Assembly (NCBI GenBank): GCA_003543235.1
Contig: DPJA01000009.1
Location: 62,001-126,000 of the forward strand
Direction of reading: 5' to 3'
Length of the DNA stretch: 64,000 nucleotides
From: Lachnospiraceae bacterium
GTDB lineage: Bacteria; Bacillota; Clostridia; Lachnospirales; Anaerotignaceae
Shown here: piece by piece, positions 1 through 7,193 of the stretch
Layout of the letters: each line of letters starts with the position of its first letter
Numbering within the stretch: the first letter of the stretch is position 1
The notes under the pieces: model-generated
The model's input: only the letters and a program-made list of their open reading frames with translations
Databases searched by the model: none
What the model was told of the DNA's origin: nothing
Made by a program: the position numbers and the translations under genes

Positions 1-436
1 AGTATGCCTTGTCTGGAGCAACTATGTTAAAAAGCTTATTAACAACGGTACATACGCCCCTAAAGTGTGTAGGACGGCTCATTCCACACAGGTTGTGTGT
101 AAGTTTTTCCATATCTGTGTAAGTGCAAAAATCTTCAAAATACATTTCTGTTGCCTGCGGATGAAAAATAATATCAACCCCAGCTCCTTCACACAGCTTG
201 CTATCGTTTTCCAAATCCCTTGGATAGGCATCTAAATCTTCGTTTACACCAAATTGAATTGGGTTTACAAAAATGCTCACTACTACCTTGTCGTTTTCCT
301 CATGTGCCTTTTCTATTAGGCTTTTGTGTCCTTTATGAAGATAACCCATAGTTGGAACAAGACCAACAGTTAAACCCTGTTTTTTCCACTCCTTAACATT
401 TTCACGTACCTCAGCAATTGTCATTAATGTTTTCAT
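1..436 (-). CDS. panC: Pantoate--beta-alanine ligase (pantothenate synthetase), C-terminus cut by window edge
   Basis: Joins pantoate and beta-alanine with ATP in the last step of pantothenate (CoA precursor) synthesis, in the cytosol. Only the first 145 residues are inside the window; the gene runs off the left edge. The protein begins MKTLMTIAEV and carries the family's ATP-binding signature MGYLHKGH at residues 30-37 (a HIGH-type motif) and FVNPIQF at about 56-62, both diagnostic of PanC. The ATG at 436 follows a good SD (GGAGGA, 441-449 complement). A 44-bp dyad lies just upstream and may be its operator. Usually found with panB and panD, which would lie outside. Identification is firm; the only limit is truncation by the window, not by mutation. 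Confidence 0.93.
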   Translation of the reverse strand, partial: MKTLMTIAEVRENVKEWKKQGLTVGLVPTMGYLHKGHKSLIEKAHEENDKVVVSIFVNPIQFGVNEDLDAYPRDLENDSKLCEGAGVDIIFHPQATEMYFEDFCTYTDMEKLTHNLCGMSRPTHFRGVCTVVNKLFNIVAPDKAY

Positions 437-463
437 TCGCTTCCTCCAAAAATTTTTTTGAAA

Positions 464-507
464 TTAATTAATGTATTGTACACGAATTAGTACAACGTAT
501 TAATTAA
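464..507. repeat. 44-bp inverted repeat upstream of panC
   Basis: Arms TTAATTAATgtaTTGTAC (464-481) and GTACAAcgtATTAATTAA (490-507) are complementary at 15 of 18 positions around an 8-nt centre. It lies 15 bp above the panC SD and overlaps a possible minus-strand promoter (TTAATA, 17-nt spacer, TACAAT). It could be a repressor operator or a 5' mRNA hairpin; the regulator is unknown. Confidence 0.6.
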
Positions 508-570
508 CGTTTATTATGTATCAAAACAAACCATACTTCAATAGTAAATAATGATAAATTTAACATAGTA

Positions 571-605
571 AATAAAGCAAAAGTTTGTATCTTTTTCGCT
601 TTATT
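571..605 (-). terminator. Hairpin downstream of the small frameshifted ORF
   Basis: Arms AATAAAGC (571-578) and GCTTTATT (598-605) with additional inner A/U pairing between 579-583 and 591-595. It lies downstream, on the minus strand, of the 643-752 ORF. AT-rich, so only moderately convincing as an intrinsic terminator. Confidence 0.35.
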
Positions 606-642
606 TTCCCAACTTAGTGTATTTTAAACCAATTTTATTCAT

Positions 643-752
643 TTATGCATATTGGCTTGCCTTATCAAGTACCGCCCTTACTGGCACGCCATATTTGCCA
701 TCAGTTTTGAATAAAACTGTATGTTGATGTTTTTTGTTATATCAATAAACAT
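643..752 (-). pseudogene. 36-codon small ORF interrupted by a -1 frameshift (pseudogene or programmed frameshift)
   Basis: Not a recognised family. An ATG at 752 follows a fair SD (AAAGGTG, 7 nt away) and opens MFIDITKN; the zero frame then stops after 24 codons. In the -1 frame, coding-like sequence continues as HQHTVLFKTDGKYG and ends ...VLDKASQYA before TAA at 643-645. The two frames meet exactly at A AAA AAC (735-729), the canonical slippery heptamer in the correct phase. One extra A in this run, or a -1 slip there, gives one 36-residue basic protein. A minus-strand promoter may overlap the divergent promoter at 757-785, and a hairpin follows at 571-605. Options are a decayed gene, a homopolymer sequencing error or real recoding. 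The surrounding 418-bp gap between panC and the DUF1858 gene otherwise holds only the dyad at 464-507. Confidence 0.42.
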
Positions 753-756
753 AATC

Positions 757-785
757 TTCACCTTTTTATATAAATATGGTATACT
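757..785 (+). promoter_or_regulatory. Sigma-A-type promoter for the DUF1858 gene
   Basis: TTCACC (757-762), a 17-nt spacer and TATACT (780-785), about 65 nt above the start codon at 855. The spacing is ideal, while the -35 matches only partly. Confidence 0.55.
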
Positions 786-854
786 AACCATAAAGTAAAA
801 GCCCTCGATTTTTGTCTGCTTTTCTTAATTTACTTTATTTAGGAGGAATATACA

Positions 855-1061
855 ATGGCATTTGAAGTTACAAAAGAATCAAAAATTGGTGAGATTTTAA
901 TGCAAGATAGAGGCATTGCAGCTATCTTAATGCAGTCTGGTATGCACTGTGTAGGTTGTCCATCATCTGCTGGTGAAACCCTTGCCGAAGCAAGCATGGT
1001 TCACGGCATGGATGTAAACAAACTTGTTGCAGACATAAACGCTTACCTTGCAATGAAATAA
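855..1061 (+). CDS. DUF1858 domain protein (hybrid-cluster-associated redox disulfide domain)
   Basis: A stand-alone 68-residue protein covering essentially one DUF1858 domain, a fold found alone or at the N-terminus of ScdA/RIC-type and hybrid-cluster-associated proteins in anaerobes. It has a CxxC (CVGC at residues 32-35) in the context GMHCVGC, followed by the typical ETLAEA helix and HGMDVNKL segment. The paired cysteines suggest a redox or metal/nitrosyl-related role, but the exact function is not established. SD AGGAGG (841-846) precedes ATG by 8 nt. It is a single-gene unit, with its own promoter and a bidirectional terminator directly after it. Family assignment is confident; function is inference. 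Confidence 0.85.
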   Translation: MAFEVTKESKIGEILMQDRGIAAILMQSGMHCVGCPSSAGETLAEASMVHGMDVNKLVADINAYLAMK

Positions 1062-1088
1062 AACCCATTTTCAACTAATGCTATATAG

Positions 1089-1119
1089 AAAAGCCCGCCT
1101 TAACACAAGGTGGGCTTTT
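1089..1119. terminator. Bidirectional intrinsic terminator
   Basis: A 12-bp stem (AAAAGCCCGCCT / AGGTGGGCTTTT, one G·U) with an A-run before and T-run after. It serves both the DUF1858 gene and the convergent lepB. Confidence 0.88.
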
Positions 1120-1127
1120 CTTCTCTT

Positions 1128-1688
1128 TTAATCTAGTTTTTCAATTTTGGGGTAATATTTAAAATATACTTTTCCCAATATTTTATCTTTTTCAACAAAT
1201 TTGTTCACCCAAAATCTTGAGTCCAGTGATTCATTTCTGTTATCACCCATCATAAAATAGCTTCCATCAGGTACTTCATAAGGTCCATAATTACCATAGG
1301 CTGTTTCTTTTATATATTCATCTGCAATGGGTGTGTCTGCTCCATTTATGTACACCCTGCCATCCTTTACCTCTACTGTATCTCCTGGCAAACCTATTAC
1401 ACGCTTAACATACAATATTTCTTCGTTGTCGGGATATTTAAACACTACTATATCTCCTCTTTCTGGATTTTCAAAATAGTATATAAGCCTAAGTGCAATT
1501 ATTCTATTATTAGGCATTATAGTGTTTTCCATAGACCCAGTTGGCACAGTTGCATTAACAATGATAAAATTATTTATAAAAAAGGCCAGCACCAAAGCAA
1601 AGATAATAGTTTTAACCCAACTAATAATTTCAGATTTAGCTTTTGTTTTTTGTTCTTCATTCTCTTCTGCTTTATTTTCTTCTGACAT
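1128..1688 (-). CDS. lepB: Type I signal peptidase
   Basis: Membrane serine protease that cleaves signal peptides from exported proteins on the outer face of the membrane. The protein is 186 residues, a usual length for Gram-positive SipS-type enzymes. An acidic N-terminal tail (1-20) is followed by one membrane helix (about 24-45), then the catalytic serine in PTGSM (S52), the catalytic lysine in YVKRVIGLPGD (K95) and the conserved GDNR-x-x-S-x-D-S-R box near residues 147-157. ATG at 1688 has an SD (GGAG) about 9 nt upstream. It is monocistronic between two terminators. The exported lipoproteins and SLH protein in this window suggest a large secretory load, although lipoproteins use a different peptidase. 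Assignment is firm. Confidence 0.95.
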   Translation of the reverse strand: MSEENKAEENEEQKTKAKSEIISWVKTIIFALVLAFFINNFIIVNATVPTGSMENTIMPNNRIIALRLIYYFENPERGDIVVFKYPDNEEILYVKRVIGLPGDTVEVKDGRVYINGADTPIADEYIKETAYGNYGPYEVPDGSYFMMGDNRNESLDSRFWVNKFVEKDKILGKVYFKYYPKIEKLD

Positions 1689-1766
1689 TTGAATTACTCC
1701 CTAATTTGTATTTGCTTAATAATAATACCATTAAAATTGAATTGCAAGTAAAAATTTATTCAAATT

Positions 1767-1803
1767 AAAGGTGACAGTGAAAAATAAATTCCCTGTCACC
1801 TTT
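1767..1803 (-). terminator. Intrinsic terminator of the 1809-2282 gene
   Basis: An 11-bp perfect stem, AAAGGTGACAG (1767-1777) with CTGTCACCTTT (1793-1803), just past the minus-strand stop codon. A/T-rich sequence follows. Confidence 0.75.
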
Positions 1804-1808
1804 AATGG

Positions 1809-2282
1809 CTACATCTCGCTTTTTTCGTCTTTTTTCTCTTCTTCAACCGAGGGGATAATTGTTACATTATCTTCAAAATCATCCTCTTGAGTTTCAGCAT
1901 CTTTTTCTTCATCGTCAAAGCAGTCCTCGTCGTCAGCCTGTTTTTTTGCTTCATAGCTGTTTCTTATTTCCTCTGCTTTTTCAGAAACAGTATCCGCTGC
2001 CTTTTTCATAATAGGCTTGGCTTCTTCAACTACCTTGTCTAGCTTTTCACCAGCTTTTTTCATAACTGGCTTACTTTCTTCAACCATTTTTTCAGTTTTT
2101 TCTCCAACGGATTTTGCAAAAGTGCTTAATCCGTCCCCTGCTTTGGAGAGAAGTTTGCTTACCTTTTCACCTACATCAAGGTTCTCTTTCTTGCCAATAG
2201 CGGCAAAAAGTCTTTCTGCATCTTCTACGCTTATTATATTCTTTTCAACCATGGATAAAATAGCCATTCTTTCTTCCTTCAT
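1809..2282 (-). CDS. Helical acidic protein with SHOCT-like N-terminus and 18-residue tandem repeat
   Basis: Function unknown. Residues 3-30 (ERMAILSMVEKNIISVEDAERLF region) resemble the short SHOCT-like helical hairpin found at the start of LiaX/YvlB-type envelope-stress proteins. Residues 35-110 are a predicted long amphipathic helix resembling YtxH/apolipoprotein-type sequences, containing a tandem 18-residue repeat (VEESKPVMKKAGEKLDKV at 67-84 and VEEAKPIMKKAADTVSEK at 85-102). Residues 115-157 form a strongly acidic, probably disordered tail. No signal peptide or membrane segment is seen, so it is probably cytosolic or membrane-surface associated. ATG at 2282 follows a perfect SD (AAGGAGG). 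It is last in the run after the radical SAM and membrane-protein genes, but with a 118-bp gap, so it may have its own promoter. Confidence 0.65.
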   Translation of the reverse strand: MKEERMAILSMVEKNIISVEDAERLFAAIGKKENLDVGEKVSKLLSKAGDGLSTFAKSVGEKTEKMVEESKPVMKKAGEKLDKVVEEAKPIMKKAADTVSEKAEEIRNSYEAKKQADDEDCFDDEEKDAETQEDDFEDNVTIIPSVEEEKKDEKSEM

Positions 2283-2400
2283 ACTATTACCTCCTTAAAA
2301 TTTATTCTTTCAAATAAAGTAAACGTATTAAAAGCTTATTCGTCTGCTATTATCTAAAATTTTATTTTTCTGCAAACTACCCTATAATATTATTGTTTTT

Positions 2401-3243
2401 TTATTTAAACATATTCTTTTGTATCCCTGCAAAAATCTCCTCAAAACTCAACCCAAGCTTAATTCTTGCCACAAAAAGTATAAATATAACAAACGTAAGA
2501 ACTGCGAAAGCACATTGCCTTACCAAAAGTCTATTAATGCGTTTATTTCGTCTATCCTCATTCTTATATAAATCGCTTGTAACGTAAAACCCGCCCATTA
2601 TTCCGTGCCGTACCTCCATAACAAGAGATTTTTTCAATTTAAGCAAAAAATATGCCTTACGAGTCATATTAAACACATATTCTTGACCATTTTGAACACC
2701 AATAATAGTGTATTTTCTATTGCGCCATAGGCTGCTATCCTTATTCCTTCTTACAGGCCGACATTCGATAAGTACAAAGGTTTCGTTTTTTGAAAAATAC
2801 TTATCTATTGCAGTAGTTATAATTCTTGACATAAGAACCGAAACACACAGCGTTATTACCACAGTTGCCATATAAATAAGCGGTATGTCCTTGCTGATTT
2901 TTAAAAACCTTACATATCCAAGACATATACACTGATAAAAATAGTATTCAACAACAGCATAATTTAGTGCAAATAAAACTGTCCAATAAACATATTTCTT
3001 TTTGCGTTCCAAGACATACCACGCCTTTACTCCCCAAAGGGAATAAGCTGTAATTAAGACCATGAACATACTTATTACAACAATGAGCCCATTTATTGGG
3101 GACTCACTAGGAGCAAAGTATGCCATTCCAACAAGCGGTAAGCACCAAAGCCAAATTACAAGCCATAATTTTCTGCCAGTTATTATTACAGCCAGCAGGC
3201 TCAAAAAAATAGCAACAATTGAAGTAATGCCTATTACTGCCAT
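2401..3243 (-). CDS. Uncharacterised multi-pass membrane protein
   Basis: I do not recognise this 280-residue protein. It has about six hydrophobic segments: roughly 4-22, 27-44, 49-72, 85-107, 119-142 and 241-262. Between the fifth and the last lies a polar, basic region (about 145-235; CRPVRRNKDSSLWRNRKY start) that likely forms a cytosolic beta-rich domain. No catalytic motif or transporter signature is visible. ATG at 3243 has a strong SD (GGAGGAGG). It is translated 19 nt after the stop of the radical SAM gene, so the two are very likely co-transcribed, which is the only functional hint. Existence as a real gene is supported by SD, length and codon use; function is unknown. Confidence 0.7.
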   Translation of the reverse strand: MAVIGITSIVAIFLSLLAVIITGRKLWLVIWLWCLPLVGMAYFAPSESPINGLIVVISMFMVLITAYSLWGVKAWYVLERKKKYVYWTVLFALNYAVVEYYFYQCICLGYVRFLKISKDIPLIYMATVVITLCVSVLMSRIITTAIDKYFSKNETFVLIECRPVRRNKDSSLWRNRKYTIIGVQNGQEYVFNMTRKAYFLLKLKKSLVMEVRHGIMGGFYVTSDLYKNEDRRNKRINRLLVRQCAFAVLTFVIFILFVARIKLGLSFEEIFAGIQKNMFK

Positions 3244-3262
3244 ATCCTCCTCCAGCTAATGT

Positions 3263-4135
3263 TTAAATGCCTCTAAACATTTCGGGCTTAAATACCCCAT
3301 TCTTTTCCGCTTGCTCAATTTGCTTAAGCATAATTTCCTTATCTCTGTTAAACGTACCTTTAAGAGAAATATAATTTGATGCGTGGTTAGCCCTAAAAAC
3401 AGTACCCTCGGCATCCACAGTTTCTATAAACAACCGCATTTCCTGCAAAATTTCATTAGGCTCCAAAAGTTCAAACTCGCCTGCCTTGTGTTGAGTATAA
3501 AGTTCTGTGCCTGGTTCTACCATAAGTGTTAAAAAGCCAACATATTCAGGCTTTATTGCACTTATTACCTTTGCAGAATTTATTGCGTGTTCCTTTACCC
3601 TTGCCTTGCCCCCAAGACCAGAAATAAGAGTAATGGAAACAACCATTTTTGCTTTTTTAAGTTTAAGCCCAGCTTCAATAATTTCTGCTGATGTAACACC
3701 TTTTTTAACATCTTTAAGAACTGTATCATCACCACTTTCAGCACCCATATAAATCATATCCAACCCTGCGGCTTTAAGCATTTCCAGTTCCTCATCGCTT
3801 TTAAGGTTAACATCTGCTGGTGTGCCATAAGCCGAAATTCTTTCAATCTCTGGGAATATTTCTTTAATCTTATTAAGAATATATAATAAATCCTTTGTTT
3901 TTACAATTAGTGCATCTCCGTCTGCCAAAAAAATACGTTTTACTGCAATTTTGCTATAGTATTTTCTTGCCATAACCAAATCTTCAACAACCTCTTCAAG
4001 CTTACGAACCCTGAATTTTTTTTCTTTAAACATAGCACAAAATGTACAAGTATTTCTTGCACAGCCTATTGTAAGCTGAATAATTAAGCTGCCCGCCTCA
4101 CTAGGAGGTCTATACACAACGCCTTCATATCTCAT
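3263..4135 (-). CDS. Radical SAM protein with CX4CX2C cluster motif
   Basis: Predicted radical-SAM enzyme of 290 residues. The SAM-cluster cysteines lie near the N-terminus at C25, C30 and C33 (GCARNTCTFC), a CX4CX2C spacing rather than the classical CX3CX2C. They are followed by the beta/alpha-barrel with the GE-like MGAESGDD segment (about 131-138) and a late SITLISGLGG glycine motif. There is no second Fe-S cluster domain and no B12 domain, so it looks like a minimal barrel enzyme; the substrate is unknown. ATG at 4135 has an SD (GAGAGG). It lies directly upstream of the unknown membrane protein. Family is firm, reaction not assignable from sequence. Confidence 0.82.
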   Translation of the reverse strand: MRYEGVVYRPPSEAGSLIIQLTIGCARNTCTFCAMFKEKKFRVRKLEEVVEDLVMARKYYSKIAVKRIFLADGDALIVKTKDLLYILNKIKEIFPEIERISAYGTPADVNLKSDEELEMLKAAGLDMIYMGAESGDDTVLKDVKKGVTSAEIIEAGLKLKKAKMVVSITLISGLGGKARVKEHAINSAKVISAIKPEYVGFLTLMVEPGTELYTQHKAGEFELLEPNEILQEMRLFIETVDAEGTVFRANHASNYISLKGTFNRDKEIMLKQIEQAEKNGVFKPEMFRGI

Positions 4136-4223
4136 AAATTAAATACCTCTCTTTTTTAAATTTCTCTATAATTAATTATTATAATTTTATTATCGAATTT
4201 TATCAACACAAATTTTAAACCCA

Positions 4224-4240
4224 ACGGACTTAAAGCCCGT
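4224..4240 (-). terminator. Possible short terminator after the SLH protein gene
   Basis: Six-base arms ACGGAC (4224-4229) and GCCCGT (4235-4240) around a 5-nt loop, lying 14 nt beyond the stop codon on the minus strand. The stem is short and the T-run weak. Confidence 0.35.
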
Positions 4241-4253
4241 CAGTTTTTTGCTT

Positions 4254-6344
4254 TTAAAGTGTTGTAGCGTTAATTCTAACAACAAGACCGTCCTCAATTG
4301 TAAGTATAACCGAATAATTATTATTATTTACATACCATAAGGAATAAAAGTCACGAAAATTGTATGAAGTCTTTGCACCATCAATACGTATTGTCAAATC
4401 TTCATCCTTTGTAATTTTATAGTTCCTTATGCCTGTATCAGTGTTTAAAGCAATTTCACCTGTTTTAAGTGAGTATACTTTTCCCTCCGCCCCTGTAAGT
4501 TCTGCACTAATATTTTTTGCAATATCATCAGCATAGCTAACCGTTACATCATATGTTTCCCCACTCTGCCATCCCTTGTATAACAATGCCCCTGAAGATT
4601 CTTCATCATCAATTTTCACAACTGTATTGCTTGATAAGTATACTGTTTTTGCACCAATCATAATGCTGTCACTGCCCATTTTGTTAATTTCACCACTGAT
4701 TCTAGCATAGCTGTCTTGGTCCAGGTCAACAAGCACTTTTACAACCTCTTCATTTTTATTAAACGTAAGCGTAACACCTGTTTTTCCTGTTTCATAAATG
4801 GAATTGAGGTAAGACACACTTTCTGTTGTTCCACCATTAAATTTAATAATAACGTCTTCATCTAAAAGGCATTTTCTGCTAATTCCTGCGTTTGTAAATA
4901 TAGTAATGTATGTATCTGTCAGTTTAGTTATGACTCCCGAATCGTTATCCTCAAGCTTTGCCTCAATTTTTGATACATCGTTACTGCTGTCAAGGTAAAC
5001 AGTAGCCGTAAGGTCAGTTCCTTCTTCAAATTTGTCTACAAGCTTATCATAGGTTATTTCTTCACCCTCATAGGTTACTATCGGGTCTTTAGAAATACTA
5101 TAAGTTTGTGTTTTTGAGTCAGAAATTGCAACTACTATTTTTTCATCTGTTACATTTTTCAAAAATCCCTTAACGTTTCCACCAAGCTCAGATACTGTTA
5201 TCACCATTTTTTCTATCTCATACTCATCATTAAGTGTAGCTGTAACATAAAGCTCATTAGAGCTGTCCATAACATCCTCAATTTTACTTATTCGTGATAT
5301 TTCACCCTCGTACCTTATGGTTGGATAGTCTGCACAAGCATAAGTTTTTGAAGACCCTCCTGTTCGTTTTATTGTAACTTCATCGGAAGAAATTTCTAAA
5401 ATTGTTCCCTGAACCGTGTCTTCAAGCCCAGAAGCTGAAACTGAAGTCGCTGTGCCGTTTGAAAGCTTTATAACTACATCTACAGCAACACCATTATCAA
5501 TTATCTTTGTAATTTTGTTAATTTCCGATGCTTCATCGTTAAGTGAAATAGATACATTTGTAGCCAAAGGATAGATGGCTGTTCCCCCATCTTTAAGATT
5601 GACGGTTATTTTTTCACTTGTCATATAGTTTATTGTCCCTGTAACAGAAGAATCATCTATGCTTATTTCTTCGCCTGAAACCACAGAATATGTTTTTGTT
5701 GTAACAACTGCCATTTCAGCTCTATTTATAAAATTTTTAGGGTTGAAATTTTTGTTGTCGTCACCAACAAGTATGTTAAGCTTTGCTAAAAGATTTACAT
5801 ATGGTACAGCTATAGCAGACACCGAGGCTTTGTCTGCAAAGGTAAGAACAGGATTACCCTCAACTGGGTAACCAAAGCTTAATGTCCTGCCAAAAACAAC
5901 AGCAACATCCTCACGAGTTGCATTGTTATTAGCACCTGACGAAGTCATAAAACCACTTAAATCTGTAATATTTATTATCTGGTTTTCCAGTGCATAACTT
6001 ACAGCTTCATGTGCCCATTCAGGTATTTTATATCCACTCATCACGCTTTTCCACTTAGCCATGGTTGCCATTGATAACTCTGCCTTGCCTTCATTTTTAA
6101 GTATGTTATAAGCAAGCTGAACTGTTTCGCAGTATGTAACCTTATCTCTAGCCCTAAAAAGGCTTGTACCGTCGCCATTTTGCTCTCCTACCATAAGCCC
6201 TAAAGCTGCCACCTTTGCAACATAGTTTTTTGCACCATCCCATGGTACATCATTAATATCCGAAAACGTTATTGCCGCCATGCTAATTGTTGTAGAACTG
6301 ACCGCAACCACTGCTGACAATAAAACAGCTGTTAATTTTTTCAT
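4254..6344 (-). CDS. Secreted SLH-domain surface protein with six degenerate ~77-residue repeats
   Basis: A predicted cell-surface protein of 696 residues. A signal peptide (1-23, ending SMA-A) precedes three S-layer homology domains at about 26-83, 88-155 and 165-222 that would anchor it to pyruvylated secondary wall polymer. The rest is beta-rich and made of six diverged repeats starting near G236, G313, G393, G470, G551 and G621 (period 70-81), each opening with a G-x-I/V/L-x-x-(I/V)-(T/S)-x-(D/E)-x-I-x-(I/V) pattern and often containing Y-x-(I/L) then V-x-I/Y-x-G. No enzyme motif is seen. ATG at 6344 has a perfect SD (GGAGGG). It appears to stand alone, downstream of a strong terminator. 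Likely an S-layer or wall-associated structural protein, or an envelope adaptor; exact role unknown. Confidence 0.85.
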   Translation of the reverse strand: MKKLTAVLLSAVVAVSSTTISMAAITFSDINDVPWDGAKNYVAKVAALGLMVGEQNGDGTSLFRARDKVTYCETVQLAYNILKNEGKAELSMATMAKWKSVMSGYKIPEWAHEAVSYALENQIINITDLSGFMTSSGANNNATREDVAVVFGRTLSFGYPVEGNPVLTFADKASVSAIAVPYVNLLAKLNILVGDDNKNFNPKNFINRAEMAVVTTKTYSVVSGEEISIDDSSVTGTINYMTSEKITVNLKDGGTAIYPLATNVSISLNDEASEINKITKIIDNGVAVDVVIKLSNGTATSVSASGLEDTVQGTILEISSDEVTIKRTGGSSKTYACADYPTIRYEGEISRISKIEDVMDSSNELYVTATLNDEYEIEKMVITVSELGGNVKGFLKNVTDEKIVVAISDSKTQTYSISKDPIVTYEGEEITYDKLVDKFEEGTDLTATVYLDSSNDVSKIEAKLEDNDSGVITKLTDTYITIFTNAGISRKCLLDEDVIIKFNGGTTESVSYLNSIYETGKTGVTLTFNKNEEVVKVLVDLDQDSYARISGEINKMGSDSIMIGAKTVYLSSNTVVKIDDEESSGALLYKGWQSGETYDVTVSYADDIAKNISAELTGAEGKVYSLKTGEIALNTDTGIRNYKITKDEDLTIRIDGAKTSYNFRDFYSLWYVNNNNYSVILTIEDGLVVRINATTL

Positions 6345-6474
6345 ATTAATCCCTCCTGTGCAAATTTTAATACATCTTAGTAAATTATAGTTAACTATAC
6401 TAATATTAACACAATTGACTATATTTTCCTATATTAACATTCCTTTTAATTCTTAAATTTTTAATAAAAAAGAA

Positions 6475-6515
6475 GGTTACCATGCCGTAACCCAAAGGTT
6501 GTTGACATGGTAACC
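6475..6515 (-). terminator. Strong intrinsic terminator
   Basis: Perfect arms GGTTACCATG (6475-6484) and CATGGTAACC (6506-6515) followed on the minus strand by a T-rich run (complement of 6463-6474). It ends the small gene at 6530-6697 and insulates the SLH gene. Confidence 0.85.
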
Positions 6516-6529
6516 CACTAAAGAACTAT

Positions 6530-6697
6530 TTACCAAATATCTGATGACACATCTTCCATGATATTCCCTGCTTTATTTATTGCTTTTTTACTGTTTTTCA
6601 TAATTTTACGTTTTGCAGAAGGGTTGTGCATGGTGTACTGAACACCAACCATACCCAAAACCGAACCTAAAATTATGCCTGTAGTAAATCTATTCAT
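6530..6697 (-). CDS. 55-residue YtxH-like small membrane protein
   Basis: A short gene with ATG at 6697, a good SD (GGGAGGAA, 5 nt spacer) and its own terminator. The product starts MNRFTTGIILGSVLGMVGV; residues 4-21 form one glycine-containing hydrophobic helix, and the remainder is a basic amphipathic helix (KRKIMKNSKKAINKAGNI) ending DVSSDIW. This layout is like YtxH/YtxG-type small envelope proteins of Firmicutes: a membrane anchor with a charged cytosolic helix. No function is known for this subgroup. It is transcribed away from the serine operon, whose promoter lies about 140 bp upstream. Confidence 0.72.
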   Translation of the reverse strand: MNRFTTGIILGSVLGMVGVQYTMHNPSAKRKIMKNSKKAINKAGNIMEDVSSDIW

Positions 6698-6834
6698 AAA
6701 AATTCCTCCCTTTCATAAAAAATACAACTCCAACACAACAAGATATTACGGTATTATTATTAAAAAATAGTCGCAATTTTAAACACCCAATTATTACTCT
6801 TTTTTATAATTTTTTACTTTTTTAAAATTTACTA

Positions 6835-6862
6835 TTGCAAATTTTTTTTAGTGTGTTATAAT
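6835..6862 (+). promoter_or_regulatory. Promoter of the serine operon
   Basis: TTGCAA (6835-6840), a 16-nt spacer and TATAAT (6857-6862), about 330 nt above serC. Transcription would start near 6869 and run through the T-box leader. Confidence 0.7.
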
Positions 6863-6868
6863 GGTCAC

Positions 6869-7145
6869 TATCTTGAAAAGACAATTGTACACGGTTAAAA
6901 GAACATTGACAGAAGCTAAGCCTATAAAACTATTCAGAGATTCGGTGGTTGGTGCAAACCGATTAGCAAATTAGGTGTTCCACTTTTGTAGTTGCCGATG
7001 ATAAATCGGAAGGGTCTGCCCTTTATAGCAGAAAAGAGCGGATGCGCATATTTTTTTAGATGTGCAAGTCAATTCGGGTGGCACCACGGGAGAAGAATAT
7101 ACGACTCTCGTCCCTTATATATATCTATAGGGACGAGAGTCTTTT
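6869..7145 (+). promoter_or_regulatory. T-box leader, serine-specific (tRNA-Ser)
   Basis: Stem I region contains the AGAGA/GGTGGTTGGTGCAAACC elements, and the likely specifier codon TCC (Ser) lies at 6979-6981, followed by the usual purine (A). The T-box sequence TGGCACCACGG lies in 7076-7090; its variable base is C, which would pair with the discriminator G73 that bacterial tRNA-Ser carries, independently supporting serine. An intrinsic terminator follows at 7103-7145. Uncharged tRNA-Ser should favour the antiterminator and turn on serC-serA-DUF1015. Confidence 0.93.
7103..7145 (+). terminator. T-box-controlled terminator of the serine operon
   Basis: A 13-bp perfect stem, GACTCTCGTCCCT (7103-7115) with AGGGACGAGAGTC (7129-7141), followed by TTTT. 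It competes with the antiterminator built from the T-box sequence. Confidence 0.92.
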
Positions 7146-7193
7146 ATTATACAAAATATTAATTTGTTATCTATTTCAAGGAGGAAAATATAA

